Of a stretch of DNA of 5,202 bases, positions 1-5,053 are shown piece after piece. Position 1 is the stretch's first letter, and each line of letters starts with the position of its first letter. This DNA is from Deltaproteobacteria bacterium (GTDB taxonomy: Bacteria > Desulfobacterota > Desulfobacteria > Desulfobacterales > JAUVKB01): the NCBI GenBank assembly GCA_030596405.1, contig JAUVKB010000153.1, positions 1-5,202 on the forward strand. The letters are read 5' to 3'. Position numbers and translations under genes: made by a program. A model generated the notes under the pieces. It was not told where the DNA came from and did no database searches. It was given only the letters and a program-made list of their open reading frames with translations.

Positions 1-1379
1 AGCCTCTTTTGATCAAAAAGGATACCACAGACAGCGGCGGTTTTGACACTATTTATTATTTTGAAAAAGGGAAGCTGTCCTCTTCTACAAAAGATACGGA
101 TGAAAACGGAAGGGTGAATGTATGGCTAAAGTATAAAGATGGCAAGCCGGTAGAGCAAAAGACGGACTCTGATGAAGACGGAAGACTTGAAAGAATAGTT
201 CTCTATGACCCGGAAGGACTTCCGAAAAAAAGCAGCCACGATCTTGATATAGACGGAAAAATGGAAACCTTTCGTTTTTATCAAAATGGTGAGATCAAAA
301 AACAGCAAAAGGATATCAACCTTGACAAGCTGATTGATTCAGTCACAATTTTTAAAAATTCTCAGCCGATTGAACAAAAAAAAGATTCAAACTTTGATAA
401 TAAATTTGACATCTTCACAACCTTTAAACAAGGCCGGCTTTTTACCCGGAACAAGGATACGAATTTTGATGGTAAAATTGATTACTTTAGCCTGTTTGAT
501 CAGGGCGGCCTTGTTAAAGAGATAAAAGAAGATACAAGAAATTCCGGCAAAACAGACAGACTCAGATTTTTTAAAAAAGGAGTACCTTCCCGGGTAGAAT
601 ATGATACCGACGGCGATGGTTTCCTGGAGACTGTTTCGCTTTTTAAAAACGGAAAACTATATCTTCAGACAGAAGATAAAAACAGGGACAAAAAGCCGGA
701 TGTTAAAATATTTTTCAGTTCAAAGGAAGAAAAGCAAAGGGTCGAAAACGATACGGATTTAAACGGTAAAACCGACGTATGGCAGTTTTATAAGAACAAT
801 AAAATTGTCAGGCTTGAAAAAGATGAAAACGGAAACAGCATTGTCGATTTGAAAGTCTTTTTTAAAAAAGGTTTAAAGAAAAAGCTAATTAAAGACAGCG
901 ACCATGATGGGTATTTTGAGATAACAGAGTGGTTTAATCGCCCGGAATGGTCTATGGTGATGGAACAGGATGCAAATCAGGATGGAAATGTTGAAGCCCG
1001 CTTTTTTTATAAAGATGGAGTTTTAAGGCTGAAAGAGATCGACGAAGACGGAGACGGCATCTTAAATTTAAAGGAGCATTACACCAGTGACGGCAAACTT
1101 TTTAAAAGCGAAGAAGATGATGGAGATACAGGCCGGTTGAATATTGTCTGGTATTATGATGATTCGGAAAATTCGGTTCGGGCTGAAAAGGATAATAAAA
1201 ACGATGGCCGGATAGATACGTGGTATTTTTATGATCAGGGAAGGCTGACATCAGTCGAAGAGGATACAAACCAGGACGGACGGCCCGATATTTGGGAAGA
1301 GTATGATGAAGCGGAAGCTCTGGTCAAGCGGGAAAAAGATCTCGATTTTGACGGCCGGCCGGATGTGACTGATCAGTAA
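1..1379 (+). CDS. Asp-rich repeat protein with EF-hand-like DxDxDG loops, 5'-truncated
   Basis: The frame is open to the left edge (first full codon at 3), so the true start and any signal peptide lie outside; the TTG at 9 is probably not the start. Numbering from that TTG, 456 residues are visible, made of about nineteen units of 22-25 residues with no other domain. A unit reads roughly K-D-x-D-x-D-G-x-x-D-x-x-x-F-Y-x-x-G-x-L. The first half resembles the calcium loop of EF-hand, dockerin or thrombospondin type 3 repeats; the second half resembles MORN/YwqK-type strands. Loops at residues 296-307, 345-356 and 419-430 also have Glu at loop position 12, as in canonical EF-hands. I see no cysteine. 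The protein ends inside the last repeat. Calcium binding and an extracytoplasmic location are inferred. It lies 90 bp upstream of exbB on the same strand and may share its transcript. The true function is unknown. Confidence 0.85.
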   Translation, partial: PLLIKKDTTDSGGFDTIYYFEKGKLSSSTKDTDENGRVNVWLKYKDGKPVEQKTDSDEDGRLERIVLYDPEGLPKKSSHDLDIDGKMETFRFYQNGEIKKQQKDINLDKLIDSVTIFKNSQPIEQKKDSNFDNKFDIFTTFKQGRLFTRNKDTNFDGKIDYFSLFDQGGLVKEIKEDTRNSGKTDRLRFFKKGVPSRVEYDTDGDGFLETVSLFKNGKLYLQTEDKNRDKKPDVKIFFSSKEEKQRVENDTDLNGKTDVWQFYKNNKIVRLEKDENGNSIVDLKVFFKKGLKKKLIKDSDHDGYFEITEWFNRPEWSMVMEQDANQDGNVEARFFYKDGVLRLKEIDEDGDGILNLKEHYTSDGKLFKSEEDDGDTGRLNIVWYYDDSENSVRAEKDNKNDGRIDTWYFYDQGRLTSVEEDTNQDGRPDIWEEYDEAEALVKREKDLDFDGRPDVTDQ

Positions 1380-1390
1380 TTTTTTTATTT

Positions 1391-1444
1391 GACACGGATT
1401 GCGCTAATTACACGGGTCATAATATTTTTTTAAAAATCCGTGTC
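1391..1444. repeat. Intergenic inverted repeat GACACGGATT / AATCCGTGTC
   Basis: GACACGGATT at 1391-1400 is the exact reverse complement of AATCCGTGTC at 1435-1444, giving a 10-bp stem around a 34-nt, mostly AT-rich loop. The motif ACACGG occurs again inside the loop at 1410-1415. It fills most of the gap between the repeat-protein gene and exbB and ends 12 bp before the exbB Shine-Dalgarno. No T-tract follows on the + strand and the other side gives an A-rich run on the minus strand, so it is not a standard intrinsic terminator. From memory it resembles short ACACGGATT-type intergenic repeats scattered in some deltaproteobacterial genomes; that link is unverified. Confidence 0.6.
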
Positions 1445-1469
1445 TGAAAACTAAAAAAGGAAAGTTCAT

Positions 1470-2075
1470 ATGTTTGAATTTTTATCAAAAGGCGGAATGC
1501 TTGTGATTCCGATTCTGCTCTGTTCGGTTCTGGCTCTGGCCATATTTTCCGAGCGGATAATTCGCTTTGCAAGGATGCGAAGCCGGGGAGCCGGCCTTGC
1601 GGAAAAGGTTACAAACCTGCTTATAAACAGGAGTGAACAAGAAGCGCTGAAAGCTGCCGGAGAAAGCGATTCTCCTATGGGGCGTATACTTGTTCAGGCA
1701 ATCGATGCCAGGAATCTTGATCGTGAAATGCTGGAAACTGTAATTATCAATACAACTGATGAGGAAGTAAGAAGCCTTTCATCCGGTATTCAGATTCTTG
1801 CCACAATCGGCAATATCGCTCCGCTTTTAGGTCTGCTCGGAACTGTCATCGGAATGATCAAGGCTTTTATGGTTATTCAGCAGATGGGCGGCAAGGTTAA
1901 TGCAGCGGTTCTGGCAGGCGGCATCTGGGAGGCTATGCTTACCACCGCGTTCGGTCTTGCCGTTGCTCTTCCTGTCATGGTTGCTCACAGTTATCTTGTG
2001 GCCAGGATTGATAAATACGAGGCCAGGCTGCAAAATGGTTCTGTAGTCTTTATGAAAGCCATTACAGGAAAATAG
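1470..2075 (+). CDS. exbB: ExbB/TolQ/MotA-family proton channel protein (ExbB)
   Basis: Inner-membrane stator subunit that, with ExbD, uses the proton gradient to energise TonB. The 201-residue protein has the family layout: a first membrane helix at about 10-28, a cytoplasmic stretch of about 80 residues, then helices at about 108-133 and 155-178. Family hallmarks are visible: APLLGLLGTVIGM (117-129) with Thr125 at the position of the channel Thr in helix 2, and WEAMLTTAFGLAVALP (153-168) with Glu154 and Thr159 matching the conserved Glu and Thr of helix 3. The ATG at 1470 has an AAGGAA ribosome site at 1457-1462, 7 nt upstream. Its TAG stop is part of the exbD Shine-Dalgarno, so the two genes are tightly coupled. 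TolQ is the closest alternative, but a TonB gene rather than TolA or TolB follows, which favours ExbB. Confidence 0.93.
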   Translation: MFEFLSKGGMLVIPILLCSVLALAIFSERIIRFARMRSRGAGLAEKVTNLLINRSEQEALKAAGESDSPMGRILVQAIDARNLDREMLETVIINTTDEEVRSLSSGIQILATIGNIAPLLGLLGTVIGMIKAFMVIQQMGGKVNAAVLAGGIWEAMLTTAFGLAVALPVMVAHSYLVARIDKYEARLQNGSVVFMKAITGK

Positions 2076-2084
2076 GAGGCAGAA

Positions 2085-2492
2085 ATGCTGGTTCACAGAA
2101 AAAAAAAGGTTCGTTATCAGATAGAGTCTCCGCTTACTTCTTTGATAGATATTGTTTTTATGCTGCTTATCTATTTTATGCTGACAACCAATTTTATGGT
2201 GGATGAGGGGATTAAGATCAAACTTCCCCAGGCCAAAGCCGCTGCGCCTCAGACGCAGCAGGAGATCACGGTTTATGTGGATCGGGAAGGATCCGTTTAT
2301 TTAGAAAATAAACAGATTCCGCAGGATAAGCTTTTTAAAAAACTGAAAGAGATGATCGGCGGGCAGCAAGACAGGCTTGTGGTGGTGAAGGCCGACCGGT
2401 CCGTGATATTAAACAAGGCCGTCAAAGTTATGGATACTGCAAAGGCTGCCGGCGCTGCACGATTGTGTCTTGCAACTGAAAAGGATTTTTAA
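2085..2492 (+). CDS. exbD: ExbD/TolR-family biopolymer transport protein (ExbD)
   Basis: Partner of ExbB in the TonB-energising motor. The 135-residue protein has a short basic cytoplasmic N-terminus (RKKKVRY), one membrane helix at about 17-37 with the family motif PLTSLIDIVFMLLIYFMLTT (16-35), and a periplasmic domain from about residue 45 to the end. Asp22 in the helix corresponds to the proton-carrying Asp of ExbD (Asp25 in E. coli). Length is typical of the family. The ATG at 2085 is fixed by a strong AGGAGG at 2074-2079, 5 nt upstream, which overlaps the exbB stop codon. The reading frame ends 19 nt before the preferred tonB start. TolR is the alternative on sequence alone; context with tonB and a receptor supports ExbD. 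Confidence 0.93.
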   Translation: MLVHRKKKVRYQIESPLTSLIDIVFMLLIYFMLTTNFMVDEGIKIKLPQAKAAAPQTQQEITVYVDREGSVYLENKQIPQDKLFKKLKEMIGGQQDRLVVVKADRSVILNKAVKVMDTAKAAGAARLCLATEKDF

Positions 2493-2511
2493 TTTTTATT
2501 CCGTGAAAACC

Positions 2512-3192
2512 ATGTCTAACAGCAAAAAAACTCCCAACCGGCTCATGCAGTCGATGATCGGTATCTCCCTGATTATTCATATAATGCTTTTTATGCATAT
2601 TGCCGGGATATATCAATCCAATACTCTAACCTATATTGAACTGGCAATGCGTGATATTTCAAAACCGTTCAGCAGAGCAATCCCAAGACCCAGGATAAGG
2701 CATCATGCCCCGAAAGTCAGAAATGTAAAAAAACTGAGTATTCAAAAGCAGCGTATTCCGCATATAAAAATTAATCCGGTTAAAAATAGTTTTGCAAATA
2801 CGCTCATGGAAAATATCAGCGCACCCGACATCCCTGACAATGCCGGCCCCAGTATTTCAGACTGGAATCCCGGCTGGAATCCTGGCGGATCCGAGGAGTT
2901 TATAACATCAAACGATTATTTTGATATGGTGAGACTTAAAATAGAAAACTGCAAAAAATATCCTGAATCCGCCAAAATAAAACATATTGAAGGAAGAATT
3001 ATACTTCAATTTGTGATCGCAGCCAATGGAGATATATCATCTTTAAAAATCATAAAACATGCAAAACACAACAGCCTTGGCACGGCTGCTTTGAATGCGG
3101 TAAAAAAAGCGGCCCCCTTTCCAATACCGCCGCCGAACCTTTTTAAAGAGCCGCTTCATGTTGAAATAACTATTTTATTTGAGTTGACGTAA
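2512..3192 (+). CDS. tonB: TonB-family energy transducer
   Basis: Links the ExbB-ExbD motor to outer-membrane receptors across the periplasm. From ATG 2512 it has 226 residues: a membrane helix at about 15-34 with the S-x-x-x-H pair (Ser19, His23) matching Ser16/His20 of E. coli TonB; a periplasmic linker at about 45-130 that is basic (IPRPRIRHH) and ends in a WNPGWNPGG stretch instead of long Pro-Lys runs; and a TonB C-terminal domain at about 135-226 with the YP motif (150-151), G-R-I-I-L-Q-F-V-I strand and APFPIPPP (201-208). The start is uncertain: no good Shine-Dalgarno precedes 2512, GTG 2503 and TTG 2470 are in frame, and an AAGGA at 2481-2485 is too far away. Translation is probably coupled to exbD, whose stop lies 19 nt upstream. 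The TAA stop overlaps an ATG (TAATG). Confidence 0.88.
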   Translation: MSNSKKTPNRLMQSMIGISLIIHIMLFMHIAGIYQSNTLTYIELAMRDISKPFSRAIPRPRIRHHAPKVRNVKKLSIQKQRIPHIKINPVKNSFANTLMENISAPDIPDNAGPSISDWNPGWNPGGSEEFITSNDYFDMVRLKIENCKKYPESAKIKHIEGRIILQFVIAANGDISSLKIIKHAKHNSLGTAALNAVKKAAPFPIPPPNLFKEPLHVEITILFELT

Positions 3193-3209
3193 TGAAAAAA
3201 ATCGACGAA

Positions 3210-3262
3210 AGGAGGCAAATATAAAAAAATATTTTCTGAAAATTAATTTTACAAAATTTTAA
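3210..3262 (+). pseudogene. Orphan Shine-Dalgarno with decayed start (ATA) and 13-codon remnant
   Basis: A strong AGGAGG at 3210-3215 sits 18 nt after the tonB stop, with the same 5-nt spacing seen for exbD to an ATA at 3221-3223. Read from that ATA, the frame gives I-K-K-Y-F-L-K-I-N-F-T-K-F and then TAA (3260-3262). With ATG in place of ATA it would look like the start of a secreted or membrane protein. This suggests that a fourth operon gene was lost by start mutation and deletion; in my recollection such Desulfobacterota operons often continue with a TPR protein. It could also be chance in AT-rich DNA. A 10-codon reading frame, ATG 3192 to TAA 3224, also spans the site. Confidence 0.3.
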
Positions 3263-3306
3263 AAAAGAAGGCAGCCACCCCCTGCCAGGGTTTGCAGGCT
3301 GCCTTC
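3261..3306 (-). terminator. Rho-independent terminator on the minus strand
   Basis: GAAGGCAGCC (3267-3276) and GGCTGCCTTC (3297-3306) form a perfect 10-bp stem. Inside, ACCC (3277-3280) and GGGT (3288-3291) can extend it. Read on the minus strand the stem is followed by six T (complement of A 3261-3266), the standard layout. On the plus strand the stem is followed by CCGGTG with no T-tract, so it does not terminate the exb-tonB operon in the usual way, although it could protect that mRNA's 3' end. Confidence 0.75.
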
Positions 3307-3338
3307 CCGGTGAAGTCCCTCAAGGTGAGGAATGCTTC
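3261..3338 (-). ncRNA. Candidate intergenic small RNA of about 78 nt
   Basis: A near-consensus promoter on the minus strand (3346-3374) predicts transcription starting around 3338-3341, and a hairpin with a T-tract on the same strand ends it near 3261. The predicted RNA has a 5' tail, a small hairpin CCUCA-CCU-UGAGG (plus-strand 3318-3330), a single-stranded stretch of about 11 nt (GACUUCACCGG), and the terminator hairpin. I see no start codon with a ribosome site, so it is probably noncoding. It runs toward the 3' end of tonB and is antisense to the tonB 3' untranslated region. The C-rich CCUCACCUU portion could pair with Shine-Dalgarno sequences, but no target can be named. I do not recognise a known RNA family. 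Confidence 0.5.
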
Positions 3339-3345
3339 GGTCCTC

Positions 3346-3374
3346 TTTATACCACCGAATTATTTCCTCGTCAA
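3346..3374 (-). promoter_or_regulatory. Sigma-70-type promoter, minus strand
   Basis: On the minus strand, TTGACG (3374-3369) is followed after exactly 17 nt by TATAAA (3351-3346). This is five of six matches to the -35 consensus TTGACA and five of six to the -10 consensus TATAAT, at the best spacing. The expected start is around 3338-3341. It is the best promoter match I found in the window, and the only thing downstream before the terminator is the candidate small RNA. Confidence 0.6.
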
Positions 3375-3454
3375 TTCAGTTCTATTCTGACCACAGGGTG
3401 ATTGCATCAAAATTTTGCATGTTTTTTGATTCTAAATAAATCATTTGAGGTTAA

Positions 3455-3500
3455 GTAAACAGGTAAACTAAATTTAGTATTTGAAAATCCAATTTAGGAT
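3455..3500. promoter_or_regulatory. AT-rich operator-like repeat cluster upstream of the receptor gene
   Basis: Three overlapping patterns lie together: a tandem GTAAAC at 3455-3460 and 3463-3468; a perfect 12-bp palindrome ACTAAATTTAGT at 3467-3478; and a direct repeat AATTTAGTAT (3471-3480) / AATTTAGGAT (3491-3500), 9 of 10 identical and exactly 20 bp apart, about two helical turns. A weak promoter TTGAGG (3445-3450), 18 nt, TAAATT (3469-3474) would put the palindrome over the -10. TGAAAAT at 3482-3488 resembles one half of a Fur-type site but the other half is poor. The regulator is unknown, and base composition alone can give such patterns. Confidence 0.3.
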
Positions 3501-3530
3501 AAACGATTGTCCCTCCCCCCTTTTTGCTCT

Positions 3531-3587
3531 GTGGTCCTTCCCAGCCATGGGGTGATCAGGGGGTTCCTAAACTGCGGAAAGGATCAT
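3531..3587 (+). promoter_or_regulatory. Predicted leader hairpin before the receptor gene
   Basis: This GC-richer block in AT-rich surroundings can form a long imperfect stem: GTGGTCCTTCC (3531-3541) pairs with 3576-3587 in 11 pairs, including two G-U pairs and one bulged A (3578). CAG (3542-3544) and CTG (3572-3574) extend it inward. The closed loop contains the palindrome TGATCA. It ends 37 nt before the AAGGAG ribosome site of the receptor gene, so it could be a 5' leader element controlling it. It does not match any riboswitch consensus I know; no T-tract follows. Confidence 0.3.
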
Positions 3588-3643
3588 GTCAGCCGGGTAA
3601 ATTAATATTGAAGTAAGAAATTTAAAGGAGACAAAACTTAATC

Positions 3644-5053
3644 ATGAAGAAGAGACTTAAGATCGGATATCTATATTTAGCTATTTTATTCATAACTGTT
3701 CTCATTCCTTGCCTAACCTCTGCCCAGGAGAAAAAAGAGGCGGTCAGGCTTGAACAGATAACCGTAACAGCGCCGGGAGAAAAGGAGGATATTACAATAA
3801 CACCCCAGAGCACAATCATAGATGTGGAAAAGTACCAAACACCCGGCACTCCGCAAAATATCGTCGATATCCTAAAAGACCGGGCCATAATAGATTTTCG
3901 CGGAAGCAGCGATCTGGTTGAAACAAACGACAATGTCTATATGCGGGGATTTGACACTCGCGGTTTTGTGACTGCCACGGATGGTTTATCCGTTGAAAAA
4001 GTCGGGGGATATAAGGGCGGACATTTTGTAGATTTCTCCACTATTCCATTCGGACAGATAGAGAGTGTCGAGATAATTTCCGGGGCTCATTCAGCGCTCT
4101 ATTCAAGCAGGGCTCTCGGAGGGGTGCTTAACATAAAAACCAGGACCCCGAAAAGATGTGAAACATTGAAACCGAATTTTAAGGTGATGACAAGCTATCG
4201 CTCATATAACACCCAGACCCACCGGTTTAATATGGATGGCGGAGCAGACTCATTTATTTATGATTTTTCATATGAAAAGTATCATACCAATGGTTATCTC
4301 AGGAACAACAAAGCTGATATAAATACTGTATCCGGGCGGTTTGGTTATATTCTTCCTTCTGATGGATACATCAGTTTGAATGCAACTTACCAGGATGCAA
4401 AACGTGAACGACCAGTAAATAATGATCCAAAAGGAAGATACAAGGACTATTATGACGGAAGTTATCCAAGAACCGAATCCGGTTCCAATCCACTGGATGA
4501 ACCCCGGCGCGATAAAGAACCTTATTCTTTTCGATTAAACATTAAGCAGCCCACCTCTATCGGCGAATGGAAGTTAGGAGCGTATTATAGTCATGAGGAT
4601 CAGATATATCATTACGAGCAAGGGGAAAAATGGCGCTATAAAACGGAATGGAATTCATGCGGCACAAATATTCAAAATGAGTTTCGGCTTTTCGAGGATC
4701 ATCTCGTAACTGTGGGATTTGACTTTATGCAGCTTCGCTATGGATGGGAAAAAATGGATGAAAGTTATGCAGGATTCATCCAGGATAGATGGAACATCAT
4801 ACCGAGGCTTACCATGATTGCCGGTCTCAGATATGAGGATATCAACATCTGGTGGAACAATAAAAATTTTAGAACAGGTAAGTATTGCAACCCATCAATA
4901 CAAAAAGACGAAATAAGAAAAGGTTATCATCAATTTGTTCCAAAATCTTTTCTTACATATGAACTCGATGACCTGTCAGATATCCTGAGAGATACTTCCA
5001 TATCCGCAGGTGTCAGCAGGATATGGACTCCAAAGTCCTATTGCCAGATCTGA
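3644..5053 (+). CDS. TonB-dependent outer-membrane receptor, N-terminal part up to an in-frame TGA
   Basis: Outer-membrane beta-barrel transporter powered by TonB-ExbB-ExbD; substrate unknown. Residues 1-27 are a signal peptide (basic MKKRLK, hydrophobic core, probable cleavage TSA|QE). A TonB box LEQITVTA lies at 36-43. The plug domain spans about 55-168, with VYMRGFDTRGF (98-108), IESVEIISG (139-147) and the closing LGGVLNIKTR (158-167). Barrel strands follow. The start at 3644 has AAGGAG at 3625-3630, an unusually long 13 nt away, with no better start nearby. The frame stops at TGA 5051-5053 after 469 residues, but barrel-like sequence goes on in the same frame, so the whole gene is longer; receptors of this class usually have about 600-750 residues. 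Mature cysteines are at 172, 339, 415 and 467. The gene has its own 451-bp upstream region, suggesting separate regulation from tonB. Confidence 0.88.
   Translation: MKKRLKIGYLYLAILFITVLIPCLTSAQEKKEAVRLEQITVTAPGEKEDITITPQSTIIDVEKYQTPGTPQNIVDILKDRAIIDFRGSSDLVETNDNVYMRGFDTRGFVTATDGLSVEKVGGYKGGHFVDFSTIPFGQIESVEIISGAHSALYSSRALGGVLNIKTRTPKRCETLKPNFKVMTSYRSYNTQTHRFNMDGGADSFIYDFSYEKYHTNGYLRNNKADINTVSGRFGYILPSDGYISLNATYQDAKRERPVNNDPKGRYKDYYDGSYPRTESGSNPLDEPRRDKEPYSFRLNIKQPTSIGEWKLGAYYSHEDQIYHYEQGEKWRYKTEWNSCGTNIQNEFRLFEDHLVTVGFDFMQLRYGWEKMDESYAGFIQDRWNIIPRLTMIAGLRYEDINIWWNNKNFRTGKYCNPSIQKDEIRKGYHQFVPKSFLTYELDDLSDILRDTSISAGVSRIWTPKSYCQI

Noticed and set aside
1368..1390. Palindrome ACTGATCAGT followed by a T-rich run as terminator of the repeat-protein gene.
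   Set aside because: The palindrome has no spacer and would leave only a three-pair stem with a four-base loop; too weak to call.
1389..1423. TTGACA at 1389-1394 with CATAAT at 1418-1423 as an exbB promoter.
   Set aside because: The spacer is 23 nt, far from the 16-18 nt optimum, and TTGACA overlaps the inverted repeat arm.
1827..2096. Open frame on the minus strand opposite exbB.
   Set aside because: It is the shadow of the well-supported exbB frame; no ribosome site or recognisable protein features.
3078..3100. TTGGCACGGCTGCTTTGAA inside tonB as a sigma-54 promoter.
   Set aside because: The GC of the -12 element is absent at the required spacing, and it lies within coding sequence.
3403..3427. 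TGCA...TGCA hairpin followed by six T as a + strand terminator for the exb-tonB operon.
   Set aside because: Only a four-pair AT-flanked stem; the direct repeat TTGCAT explains the pattern equally well.
3389..3536. GACCACAG (3389-3396) and CTGTGGTC (3529-3536) inverted repeat spanning the receptor upstream region.
   Set aside because: An 8-bp match at about 130 bp distance is expected by chance in a region of this size.
3501..3600. Possible cobalamin riboswitch upstream of the receptor gene (pieces such as CCTAAACTG, GGAAAGG and GTCAGCC).
   Set aside because: The B12 box and the canonical order and spacing of conserved segments are missing; the resemblance is limited to short fragments.
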